In this document: positions 1 to 5,811 of the stretch, piece by piece
Layout: every line of letters begins with the position of its first letter
Position numbering within the stretch: position 1 is the first letter of the stretch
Assembly: GCA_029287645.1 (NCBI GenBank)
Contig: JARFQS010000551.1
Span: 1 to 5,811, forward strand
Source of the DNA: Thermoanaerobaculia bacterium
GTDB lineage: Bacteria; Acidobacteriota; Thermoanaerobaculia; Multivoradales; JAHEKO01
Length of the DNA stretch: 5,811 nt
Direction: 5' to 3'
The notes under the pieces: generated by a model
What the model saw: the letters and a program-made list of their open reading frames with translations, nothing else
What the model was told of the DNA's origin: nothing
The model's database searches: none
Program-made: the position numbers and the translations under genes

Positions 1-444
1 CTCCTGAACAGCGTCGACTTCCTCCTGGGCGCCAGGGAGCTGATGGCGGTGAGGGCCAAGCACGCGATCAGTCGGCCCTTCGACCGGTTCGACGAGATCG
101 AGGCGACAGCGGAGAAGGAGAGTCTCGATAGGGAGAAGCAGCTGCGAGCCGACGTCGAGGCTGCCGAGGAAGAGCTCAGAGCCAAGCAACAGGAGCTCGC
201 TGGTAACAATGCGGCTCTGTTTCAGAAGCGCCTGCAGGATGAGGTGGATCGGCTCAACGAAACGGTCCAGCAGGGCAATCGCGAGCTGAGAGAGATCCGC
301 AAGGCGAGACGCGAAGCCCTGGAGAAGGAGGAGTCGAAGGTCCGCAGGTCTGTGCTGGGTTGGATGCCGGCTCTGGTGTTGGTGGTCGGATTGTCCTTGG
401 CGGTGCAGCGGCGTCGGAAGCACGTTCGAGCTCTGGGGAGGTAA
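1..444 (+). CDS. GldG-family ABC transporter auxiliary protein, C-terminal part (5' end outside window)
   Basis: The frame is open from base 1 to TAA at 442-444, giving the last 147 residues of a longer protein; the ATG at 43 is internal. The opening residues (NSVDFLLGARELMAVRAKHAISRP) match the end of the extracytoplasmic domain in GldG-type proteins, where an 'N..D.L.....L..IR.K....RP' stretch precedes a coiled coil. A long charged coiled coil follows (bases about 85-345, rich in Glu, Lys, Arg and Gln), then one hydrophobic helix (about 355-405, GWMPALVLVVGLSLAV) and a basic tail, QRRRKHVR. This layout of periplasmic domain, coiled coil, terminal transmembrane helix and RRR tail is usual for the family, which works with an ABC-2 ATPase and permease; those genes would be expected upstream. 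The DUF4340 gene directly downstream supports the call. The transported substrate cannot be told. Confidence 0.8.
   Translation, partial: LLNSVDFLLGARELMAVRAKHAISRPFDRFDEIEATAEKESLDREKQLRADVEAAEEELRAKQQELAGNNAALFQKRLQDEVDRLNETVQQGNRELREIRKARREALEKEESKVRRSVLGWMPALVLVVGLSLAVQRRRKHVRALGR
435..441 (+). promoter_or_regulatory. Ribosome binding site for the GTG-started DUF4340 gene
   Basis: GGGGAGG ends six bases before GTG at 448 and lies inside the last codons of the upstream gene. It supports the GTG start, because the next in-frame ATG (502) would remove the first half of the membrane anchor. Confidence 0.75.
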
Positions 445-447
445 CCG

Positions 448-1503
448 GTGGCAAACGTGAGCAAGACCAATCGCAATCTGTTGATCCTGACCCTGGTGCT
501 GATGGCACTGTCTGTCTGGGCCTACCGGCACAGCATCAGTCGAGCCGACCGCTTCCAGCGCGGACAGGCCTTCCTTTCGAACCTCAATCCAGACGAGATC
601 GCCAGGATCGAGATCCACCAGGCCGGGGATTCGGTGACGCTGGAGCGGCAGGGCGAAGAGTTTCGGGTGGTCGAGGAGCAGGGGTACCCGGCGAGCAACG
701 CCGCCGTGAATCGACTGATCGGCGACCTGCTGGAGATCAGCTTGGAGAAGGAAGTTGGCGCTGGCCCCGAGCTGGCCGAGGGGCTCGAGATCGAACCCGT
801 TGGAGATTCCACGGTCGAGGTGCTGTTTCAAGATGCCGCCCAGAAGGAGATGGTTCGGATGCGGCTGGGCAGGGAATTCGAAGAAGGGCCGGGTCGCTAT
901 GTGCAGCGCTTCGATCGGCCCGACGATCCCATCTACTTGACCTCGAGCGGCCTCCGGGTGCAAGTGGACGGTAACGCCTTCCTGCGCAAGGAGATCATCG
1001 ATGTGCCGGGGTCGGAGGTGATTCGCATCGAAGGTGCCGACTTCACTCTGGCCCGGGAGCCCGGCGATGACGGGTTGAAGCTGCTTGGCTCGAAGTCGTC
1101 GGAGGAGACGAAGAGCGCGGAGGTCAGTGCGCTGGAGTCGATCCTCAGGAGCCTGACCTTCGAAAACGTCTACGTTGCCGACGACGAGAGGGTTCGTGAT
1201 CTGGTGCTGCGGCCGGCCATCAGTGTCGAACTGGAGGATGGCAGCAGCTACGACTTGACGATCGCGGAGCGTGACGGCCGCCATTTCATGCAGATCTCGG
1301 GGCGGCACTCCGTTTCCCAGGTGGCCATCTCCCTGGATGAGGCAGAAGAAGAGCTCCAGGAGAAAGCCGACATGTTGACGCGGGCCGACGAGATCGATGA
1401 GTTCAACCAGTTTCACGGCAGTTGGGTCTACGAACTGAGCGAGGCCAAGGGGCGCAGGCTCCTGCTCAGCAGGGAGGATCTCGTGGAGGCGGAAACCACT
1501 TGA
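448..1503 (+). CDS. DUF4340 domain-containing membrane-anchored protein
   Basis: A 351-residue protein starting at GTG 448 behind a strong Shine-Dalgarno. Residues 10-26 (NLLILTLVLMALSVWAY) form one hydrophobic helix after a basic N-terminus (KTNR), so the rest probably faces the periplasm as an N-in anchored protein. The body shows features I associate with DUF4340: a 'LNPDEIARIEIHQAGDSVTLER' strand region near residue 50, a 'YPASNAAVNRLIGDLLEI' helix near 85, a second similar half from about residue 185, and an ending built around 'SWVYEL....GRRLLLSREDLVE'. DUF4340 proteins often sit directly after GldG-type genes in ABC-2 transport loci, and here the gap is three bases. The molecular function of the family is not established. 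The stop TGA overlaps the next start as TTGA, indicating translational coupling. Confidence 0.82.
   Translation: MANVSKTNRNLLILTLVLMALSVWAYRHSISRADRFQRGQAFLSNLNPDEIARIEIHQAGDSVTLERQGEEFRVVEEQGYPASNAAVNRLIGDLLEISLEKEVGAGPELAEGLEIEPVGDSTVEVLFQDAAQKEMVRMRLGREFEEGPGRYVQRFDRPDDPIYLTSSGLRVQVDGNAFLRKEIIDVPGSEVIRIEGADFTLAREPGDDGLKLLGSKSSEETKSAEVSALESILRSLTFENVYVADDERVRDLVLRPAISVELEDGSSYDLTIAERDGRHFMQISGRHSVSQVAISLDEAEEELQEKADMLTRADEIDEFNQFHGSWVYELSEAKGRRLLLSREDLVEAETT
1485..1489 (+). promoter_or_regulatory. Ribosome binding site supporting a TTG start at 1500
   Basis: GGAGG lies ten bases before TTG at 1500. Spacing is slightly long but usable, and the overlap with the upstream TGA (TTGA, 1500-1503) would allow coupled re-initiation. 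No comparably good site precedes the ATG at 1422. Confidence 0.5.
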
Positions 1504-2858
1504 GAGCTCCGGTTCGGTGGAGGGCCCTGCTGACCCTCGTGTCCGCGCAGCTGGCGGCTACGGTGGCGATGGCCAATGTCGCCGACCTGCTACGACAGAA
1601 TGCGATCGTTCCCGTCGAGCCACCCCTCGGTGCTGCCGACTTCACCCTGCCCCGTCTCGAAGGCGGCAGCGGCTCCCTCTCCGAGTTTCAAGGCCAGTGG
1701 GTGCTCCTGACCTTCTGGGCGAGCTGGTGTGGTCCCTGCCGGATGGAGATGCCGACGCTGGAGGATCTTCATCAAGAAAGAGGGCAGAGGGATCTCGCGG
1801 TGGTCGGTGTCTCCCTGGACTCGACTCCCGAGTTGGCGCGGTCCTTTGCCGCAGAGGTGGGTGTCAGTTTCCCCCAGTTCTGGGACGAGAGCGGCCAGGT
1901 GGGCTCGAGCTACCGTGCCAGTGCCATCCCACTGACGGTTGTCATCGATCCCGCTGGGCAGATCGTCGGCACCTCGCGAGGCGCGAGAGACTGGTCGTCG
2001 CTCGTCCCGATGGTCGACGCTCTACTGGGTGAGGAAACAGACCTGGGGTCTTCTGGCTATACGCAGAGCGGTCCGGTCGAGATGCCGGCCGTGCTCGAGC
2101 CTCCGACGGCTGAGATCAGCCTGTCCGAGGGCCCACTCCGCGTCGGCCGGGAGTTCTTCCTGGATATCCGAATGCACTGGGTGGGTAGCCTCGAAGACTA
2201 CCTGCCGCAGCCGCCACAGGTGAGGCTCCCAGAAGGGGTATCGAACGAGGGCATCGTGGCTTCGACCGATAGTCGAGAGGGTGGCAACGTCGTTGCCTAT
2301 CGGATCTCGTTGCAAGCGGATCGACCGGGCACCTTCGCGTTGGACCCGGTGGAGCTGCGTTACGTTCCGAGCTCGACGGGGAGTCCGGTCGTGAGCCTGG
2401 CGGATGGACCGACAGTCGAGATTCAGGCAACCGGATTGAAGGCCCTGCTACCCCGGCACTGGGCCCTGCTAGGCGGCGTCCTGGGCCTGCTCGTCATCAT
2501 CGCTCTGCTGATCCTGCGGCGCAAATCTGCGGCGGACGAACCACTGAACCTGGAGGTCGACCGCTACGAGGAGCTGCGAGCTCGAGTCGATTCATGGCGC
2601 GCATTGCGATTGGAAGGGAAGCTCGGAGAGCTCGCTCTCGGACTTACCGAGCTGGAGCTGGAGCTGGCGGACGATGACGAGGAGGAGCAGCTCAGACTGA
2701 AGGGGCTCATCGAGAGCCTGAGGTTCGGCGGTCAGGTACCGCCGAGCTCCGAATTGGACCGCATCCAACGGAGCGTCGAGAGACGGATCGAGAATCTACG
2801 GCCGGATCCGGACCAGGAGGTCCGCTCCCGCCTGAGGATGACCAGAGAAACAAGCTGA
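1500..2858 (+). CDS. Exported TlpA-type thioredoxin fused to a BatD-like membrane protein
   Basis: A 452-residue protein if started at TTG 1500. That start gives a good signal peptide: basic RAPVRWR, hydrophobic ALLTLVSAQLAATV, and AMA cleavage after about residue 25. Starting at ATG 1422 would add 26 unrelated Gly/Gln-rich residues that overlap DUF4340; ATG 1569 would lose the signal. Residues about 35-178 form a TlpA/AhpC-TSA-like thioredoxin fold: ADFTLPRLEGG, then WASWCGPC with Cys77 and Cys80, and the cis-proline loop AIPLTVVID with Pro144. Residues about 203-310 look like a BatD beta-sandwich region (GREFFLDIRMHWVG, YRISLQADRPGTFALDPVELRY). A transmembrane helix spans about 321-339, followed by RRK and a helical acidic cytosolic tail containing 'LRFGGQVPPSSELDRI', similar to BatD tails. 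The redox domain would be periplasmic. MoxR and DUF58 downstream support the BatD reading. The thioredoxin part is very secure; the BatD part is by pattern. Confidence 0.82.
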   Translation: MRAPVRWRALLTLVSAQLAATVAMANVADLLRQNAIVPVEPPLGAADFTLPRLEGGSGSLSEFQGQWVLLTFWASWCGPCRMEMPTLEDLHQERGQRDLAVVGVSLDSTPELARSFAAEVGVSFPQFWDESGQVGSSYRASAIPLTVVIDPAGQIVGTSRGARDWSSLVPMVDALLGEETDLGSSGYTQSGPVEMPAVLEPPTAEISLSEGPLRVGREFFLDIRMHWVGSLEDYLPQPPQVRLPEGVSNEGIVASTDSREGGNVVAYRISLQADRPGTFALDPVELRYVPSSTGSPVVSLADGPTVEIQATGLKALLPRHWALLGGVLGLLVIIALLILRRKSAADEPLNLEVDRYEELRARVDSWRALRLEGKLGELALGLTELELELADDDEEEQLRLKGLIESLRFGGQVPPSSELDRIQRSVERRIENLRPDPDQEVRSRLRMTRETS

Positions 2859-2885
2859 GTCGAGGAATCGGCTGGAGGAAGTGTC

Positions 2886-3641
2886 ATGAGTGGTATTGCC
2901 GAAGAGTTGGCACCGGAAATCGAAGCGCAGGCCCTGCAGCTCGCGAAGGTGCGGAAAGAGATCTCGAAGGTCATCGTAGGTCAGGCCTACATGGTGGACC
3001 GCCTCTTGATGGCTCTGATCGCCGACGGTCATATTCTGATCGAGGGTATTCCCGGCCTGGCCAAGACGACGGCCGTGAAGACGGTTGCGGATGCGCTCGA
3101 CACCGGCTTCGCCCGGGTTCAGTTCACTCCAGATCTGCTGCCGGCCGACCTGATCGGTACCGAGATCTACCGGCCGCAGCATCTCGACTTCATGGTGAAG
3201 ACCGGTCCCATCTTCAGCAACCTCGTGCTGGCCGATGAGATCAACCGGGCTCCAGCCAAGGTGCAGAGTGCCCTTCTCGAGGCGATGCAGGAGCGCCAGG
3301 TCACAATCGGCGAGCAGACCCACGACCTGCCCGATCCCTTTCTCGTGCTGGCGACCCAGAATCCGATCGAGCAGGAAGGAACCTACCCGCTACCCGAGGC
3401 CCAGGTGGATCGCTTCATGCTCAAGTTGAAAGTCGGCTACCCCGACAAGGAAGAGGAGAAGGAGATTCTCCGTCGCATGGCGAGCCGGCACAAGCCGGAG
3501 ATCGAGCCAGTCCTGGCGCCGGAAGAGATCAAGAAGATGCGCGAAGTGGCGGACCGGGTCTATTTGGATCCGAAGGTGGAGGACTACATCGTGGACGTCG
3601 TCTTCGCGACGCGTGAACCGGCGGTCTACAAGCTCGAGTAG
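2886..3641 (+). CDS. MoxR-family AAA+ ATPase, cut short by an in-frame amber codon
   Basis: ATG 2886 follows GGAGG at 2874-2878 with seven bases between. The 251-residue product holds the MoxR/AAA_3 core: VIVGQ near residue 30, Walker A EGIPGLAKTT (Lys60), 'FTPDLLPADLIG' 80-91, Walker B LVLADE 113-118 followed by INRAPAKVQSALLEAMQE, sensor-1 LATQNP (Asn159), 'EQEGTYPLPEAQVDRF' with the likely arginine finger Arg176. It then ends at TAG 3639-3641, just after 'ATREPAVYKLE'. MoxR proteins normally run to about 320-335 residues and carry the sensor-2 GASPRA motif in a C-terminal lid; that lid is present in the same frame right after the stop. The truncated form should bind nucleotide poorly or not hydrolyse it normally. 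MoxR proteins are cytosolic chaperone-like ATPases that work with VWA/DUF58 partners, as found downstream. Confidence 0.9.
   Translation: MSGIAEELAPEIEAQALQLAKVRKEISKVIVGQAYMVDRLLMALIADGHILIEGIPGLAKTTAVKTVADALDTGFARVQFTPDLLPADLIGTEIYRPQHLDFMVKTGPIFSNLVLADEINRAPAKVQSALLEAMQERQVTIGEQTHDLPDPFLVLATQNPIEQEGTYPLPEAQVDRFMLKLKVGYPDKEEEKEILRRMASRHKPEIEPVLAPEEIKKMREVADRVYLDPKVEDYIVDVVFATREPAVYKLE
3639..3641 (+). other. In-frame UAG at MoxR codon 252
   Basis: The context reads CTC GAG TAG CTG GAG. One G-to-T change in a GAG codon (or C-to-T in CAG) would create it, and 'YKLEELENLIDYGASPRA' would then read as an ordinary MoxR sequence. No frameshift is needed, since both sides share one frame. Possible causes are a true nonsense mutation, an assembly or sequencing error, suppression, or readthrough; the window alone cannot separate these. 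Confidence 0.85.
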
Positions 3642-3875
3642 CTGGAGAACCTGATCGACTACGGGGCGTCACCCCGAGCCAGCATCTATCTGGCACAGAC
3701 CGCCAAGGTGCAGGCCTTCATGTCGGGTCGCGCCTATGTCACCCCGCAAGATGTCAAGACCGTGGGCCCCGATGTCCTGCGGCACCGGATCCTGCTCTCC
3801 TACGAGGCCGAAGCCCAGGACTTGACCTCCGATGACGTGGTGCAGGAGGTGTTCAATACGGTGGATGTTCCGTAG
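3642..3875 (+). pseudogene. Detached C-terminal lid of MoxR, in frame after the amber codon
   Basis: Seventy-seven sense codons run from CTG 3642 to TAG 3873-3875 in the frame of the upstream MoxR core. They encode the conserved MoxR lid: LIDYGASPRASIYLAQ with sensor-2 Arg264 (numbering the amber as 252), 'AFMSGRAYVTPQDVK', 'DVLRHRILLSYEAEAQ', and the ending FNTVDVP. Read through, the whole protein would be 329 residues, normal for the family. No further stops, gaps or frameshifts are seen, so any loss is recent or not real. An internal ATG at 3720 lacks a convincing ribosome binding site and would begin after the sensor-2 motif, so separate translation of a useful lid is unlikely. Confidence 0.85.
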
Positions 3876-3913
3876 GAGATGGAGACATCGAGGCAAAATG
3901 AGGCAGTGAGGAA

Positions 3914-3940
3914 TGTAGGGGCGGGGCTTGCCCCCGCCCG
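3914..3940 (+). repeat. GC-rich palindrome, probable dispersed intergenic repeat
   Basis: Between MoxR and DUF58 lies a perfect 8-bp stem, GGGCGGGG (3919-3926) with CCCCGCCC (3932-3939), around the loop CTTGC. It is preceded by TGTAG. There is no T-run after it, so it is not a standard intrinsic terminator. It resembles the short 'GTAGGGGCGGG..CCCGCCC' palindromes that I recall scattered between genes in several bacterial genomes. That identity is from memory, and copy number cannot be judged from one window. It could protect mRNA ends or lower downstream expression within the operon. Confidence 0.6.
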
Positions 3941-3979
3941 TGGCCATGGATCGAGGCCGCCAAAGACTGAGAGACATCG

Positions 3980-4909
3980 ATGAAGGCTGCGACTCAGCAG
4001 AAACAACAGGAGCAACAGGACCTGACCGAGGTGCTGTCGCCGGAGCTCTTTCAGAAGATCAAGGCGATTCAGATCCGCACGCAGCGGCTGGTCAACGATG
4101 CATTCGCCGGTGAGTACGAAAGCGCTTTCCGCGGTCGCGGGATGGAGTTCGAGGAGGTGCGCGCCTACCAGCCCGGCGACGATATCCGGCACATCAACTG
4201 GCCGGTGACGGCCCGCATGGGATCACCCTTCGTCAAGCTTCATCGGGAGGAGCGTGAGCTGACCGTCATGCTGGTGGTCGATGTCAGCTCCTCTGGAGCC
4301 TTCGGTAGCGGTACGAAGCTCAAGAACGAAGTGGCGGCGGAGATTGCCGCTCTCCTCGCCTACACGGCGATCAAGAGCAATGATCGCGTGGGTCTGATCA
4401 TCTTCTCGGACCGGATCGAGCATTTCATTCCGCCCAAGAAGGGCCGCTCACATGTCTGGCGGGTCATCCGCGACATCCTGACCTTCCGTGCGTCTCGGCG
4501 TCGCACCGACCTGCAAGGCGCCCTCGACTACATGAGCAAGGTACTGCGACGCCGCGTCGTGGCGTTCGTGATTTCCGACTTCATGGATGAGGGTTACGAG
4601 GACATTCTGCGGATCTCGGCGCGTCGGCACGACCTGACCGCGGTGGTGGTGCGGGACCGCCGGGAAAGGGAGCTACCGAAGATCGGCATCCTCGAGCTGG
4701 AGGACGCCGAGACCGGTGAGACCATCCTGGTCGATACGAGCGACCTGGATCTGGCCGACGGACTCCGGCTTCTCGATCGGGACGACGCGGATCAACGAGC
4801 GAGTCTCTTCCGGTCGGCGGGTGCCGGCGAAGTGCAGATCGAAGCCGACGATCCCCACTACGTGGACTCGTTGGTGCGTTACTTTCACGCCCGGGAGCGG
4901 CGACGATAG
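3980..4909 (+). CDS. DUF58 domain-containing protein (VWA-like partner of MoxR)
   Basis: A 309-residue protein from ATG 3980. After a Gln-rich N-terminus and a helix (SPELFQKIKAIQIRTQRLV, residues 20-38), the DUF58 signature appears: 'RGRGMEFEEVRAYQPGDDIRHINW' (51-74), 'TARMGSPFVKLHREERELTVMLVVDVSSS' ending in a MIDAS-type Asp101-x-Ser103-x-Ser105, then the VWA-like pieces 'NDRVGLIIFSD', 'RRTDLQGALDYM' and 'VVAFVISDFMDE'. No transmembrane segment is seen, so it is cytosolic or membrane-associated through partners. Length is typical for the short DUF58 class that sits directly after MoxR. The ribosome binding site is weak (TGAGAGA, 3968-3974), so translation may be modest or depend on coupling. 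It probably acts with the MoxR ATPase and the membrane BatD-like protein; the client is unknown. The stop is TAG at 4907. Confidence 0.93.
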   Translation: MKAATQQKQQEQQDLTEVLSPELFQKIKAIQIRTQRLVNDAFAGEYESAFRGRGMEFEEVRAYQPGDDIRHINWPVTARMGSPFVKLHREERELTVMLVVDVSSSGAFGSGTKLKNEVAAEIAALLAYTAIKSNDRVGLIIFSDRIEHFIPPKKGRSHVWRVIRDILTFRASRRRTDLQGALDYMSKVLRRRVVAFVISDFMDEGYEDILRISARRHDLTAVVVRDRRERELPKIGILELEDAETGETILVDTSDLDLADGLRLLDRDDADQRASLFRSAGAGEVQIEADDPHYVDSLVRYFHARERRR

Positions 4910-4913
4910 GCAT

Positions 4914-4920
4914 GGAGAAG
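4914..4920 (+). promoter_or_regulatory. Ribosome binding site for the TPR/SurA-like gene
   Basis: GGAGAAG ends four bases before ATG 4925. It fixes the start shortly after the DUF58 stop and excludes the ATG at 4912, which is in another frame. Confidence 0.6.
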
Positions 4921-4924
4921 TGTG

Positions 4925-5811
4925 ATGGAGCTGCGTGAGCCCCCTCTGAAGGCCTCTGAACCCCGAGTCGATCGGCTGAGCCGTGGCCTGTCGCTGGCCA
5001 TCTTGCTTGTTGTGTTGGCTCTCGGGGCGGTGCTGATCTCTGGATCCCGAGGCGTGAAGGATCAAGAGGAAGCCGAGCACATTCGCGACGTTGCCGCGCG
5101 GCTCCAGGCGGCAGGGGCACTGGACGAAGCCGCCCTCCTGTATGAGCGATACGTCGAGGTCGGAGATCCGGATCGTGAGACCAGGGTCGGGATCGCGGTC
5201 AGCCTCGGCAACAACTATCTGGAGACGGGACAGTACGAGAGTGCCCTGCGGTGGTTCTACGAAGCCGAGACGCTGGGCGCTGGCGACCTCGGCGAGGAGC
5301 TGGCCGGGAAGATCGTCCACACCCTGGAGCGCCTGGGACGCCCCTACGCTGCGCAGTCGGCTCTGGCCAGCCGAGCCGGGCTACCTCGACGAGATGTGGA
5401 GCGATCCGAGGACGACCCTGTCGTGGCGCGAATCGGCTCGGACGAGATTCGCCGCTCCGAGGTCGAGAGGGCTCTGGACGACCTGCCTCCCGAGTTGGCG
5501 CCTCAGGCTGCGTCGGCAGAGGGCCGTGCCAGGTATCTGGAGCAATATGTGGCCGACGAGCTTCTGTGGCGCAAGGCGATCAAGCTGGAATACGACAAGG
5601 ACCCGGAAGTCCTGCGCCAGCACCAGGCACTCTTCAAGCAGCTGGTCGTGTCGCGTTTCGCGGAACAGGAAGTCCTGGATCAGATCGAGGTCGACGAAGC
5701 CGATCTGCGCAATCACTTCGAAGCCAACAGGAAACGCTTTGCCCCGCCCGCGGGTGATGGTGAGCAGGTTGCGGAGCCCAGCTTCGAAGAGGTGCGAGCG
5801 ATCGTCGAGCG
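4925..5811 (+). CDS. Membrane-anchored TPR protein with SurA/PrsA-like N-terminal chaperone domain (3' end outside window)
   Basis: The frame is open from ATG 4925 to the window edge (295 complete codons, no stop). Residues 21-39 (GLSLAILLVVLALGAVLIS) form one transmembrane helix after a cytosolic start. Residues about 50-152 look like two to three TPRs: 'AARLQAAGALDEAALLYERYVEVG', 'AVSLGNNYLETGQYESALRWFYEAETLG', and a weaker 'GKIVHTLERLGRPYAAQSAL'. From about 165, 'DPVVARIGSDEIRRSEVERAL' matches the opening strand and helix of SurA/PrsA N-terminal domains, followed by 'YLEQYVADELLWRKAIK', a long helix, and 'VDEADLRNHFEANRKRFAPP', the usual end of that domain. The final 'SFEEVRAIVER' is a typical closing helix of such proteins. 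No rotamase (parvulin) catalytic domain is visible before the edge, so isomerase activity is unproven. A periplasmic foldase or holdase in the MoxR module is likely. In Bat operons a TPR protein (BatC) occupies a comparable place. Confidence 0.78.
   Translation, partial: MELREPPLKASEPRVDRLSRGLSLAILLVVLALGAVLISGSRGVKDQEEAEHIRDVAARLQAAGALDEAALLYERYVEVGDPDRETRVGIAVSLGNNYLETGQYESALRWFYEAETLGAGDLGEELAGKIVHTLERLGRPYAAQSALASRAGLPRRDVERSEDDPVVARIGSDEIRRSEVERALDDLPPELAPQAASAEGRARYLEQYVADELLWRKAIKLEYDKDPEVLRQHQALFKQLVVSRFAEQEVLDQIEVDEADLRNHFEANRKRFAPPAGDGEQVAEPSFEEVRAIVE

Noticed and set aside
360..974. Open frame of 204 residues overlapping the GldG and DUF4340 genes
   Set aside because: It is an Arg/Gly-rich shadow of the DUF4340 frame with no domain and no good ribosome binding site.
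2796..3323. Long antisense open frame over MoxR (175 residues) and similar antisense frames elsewhere
   Set aside because: These lie opposite well-supported genes with clear family motifs, show no recognisable domains, and are expected in GC-rich coding DNA.
3662..3676. Small hairpin (CGGGG, loop CGTCA, CCCCG) starting about 20 bases after the MoxR UAG, as a possible readthrough element
   Set aside because: It coincides with the codons for the conserved GASPR motif, so coding constraint explains it, and a 5-bp stem at that distance is weak evidence for recoding.
3639..3875. Frameshift as the cause of the MoxR interruption
   Set aside because: Core and lid are in the same frame on both sides of the stop; only the codon itself is abnormal.
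3818..3875. TTGACC near 3820 as a promoter -35 box for DUF58
   Set aside because: No acceptable -10 box at 16-18 bases spacing, and the bases encode the conserved MoxR C-terminus.
3914..3940. Hairpin as an intrinsic transcription terminator after MoxR
   Set aside because: No run of T follows the stem, and a functionally linked gene begins about 40 bases later.
5251..5757. Open frame of 168 residues in another + frame within the last gene
   Set aside because: Its product is Arg/Gly/Pro-rich low-complexity sequence, while the competing frame from 4925 has a membrane helix, TPRs and a SurA-like domain.

Overview
The window is a GC-rich, densely packed bacterial segment in which every supported gene lies on the + strand. 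The genes are nearly contiguous (3-nt gap, 4-nt overlap, 27-nt, 104-nt and 15-nt gaps), which suggests one operon or two joined ones. The gene families fit a diderm-like bacterium with exported thioredoxin and SurA-type proteins. An uncultured Acidobacteriota-like lineage is my guess from gene order and style, not something the sequence proves.

Layout: (1) 1-444, the C-terminal end of a GldG-family ABC-transporter auxiliary protein, cut by the window edge; (2) 448-1503, a DUF4340 protein with an N-terminal membrane anchor, the usual partner of GldG-type genes; (3) 1500-2858, an exported protein that joins a TlpA-type thioredoxin domain (WCGPC) to a BatD-like beta region, a transmembrane helix and a cytosolic helical tail; (4) 2886-3641, a MoxR AAA+ ATPase ended early by an in-frame UAG, with its missing lid intact in the same frame up to 3875; (5) 3876-3979, a short intergenic stretch with a perfect GC hairpin resembling a dispersed palindromic repeat; (6) 3980-4909, a DUF58 protein with a VWA-like MIDAS motif; (7) 4925 to the window end, a membrane-anchored TPR protein with a SurA/PrsA-like chaperone domain, cut at its 3' end.

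MoxR + DUF58 + BatD-like protein is the core of the 'Bat'/MoxR-VWA modules, in which a cytosolic AAA+ ATPase is thought to act with DUF58/VWA proteins and a membrane BatD on envelope proteins or cofactor-dependent complexes. Here the BatD-like protein carries its own periplasmic disulfide-active domain, and the next membrane gene carries TPRs plus a foldase-like domain. My inference is a module that couples cytosolic ATPase activity to periplasmic thiol redox and protein folding, encoded next to a GldG/DUF4340 ABC-type system.

The two most notable points are the thioredoxin-BatD fusion and the amber codon that separates the MoxR ATPase core from its sensor-2 lid.
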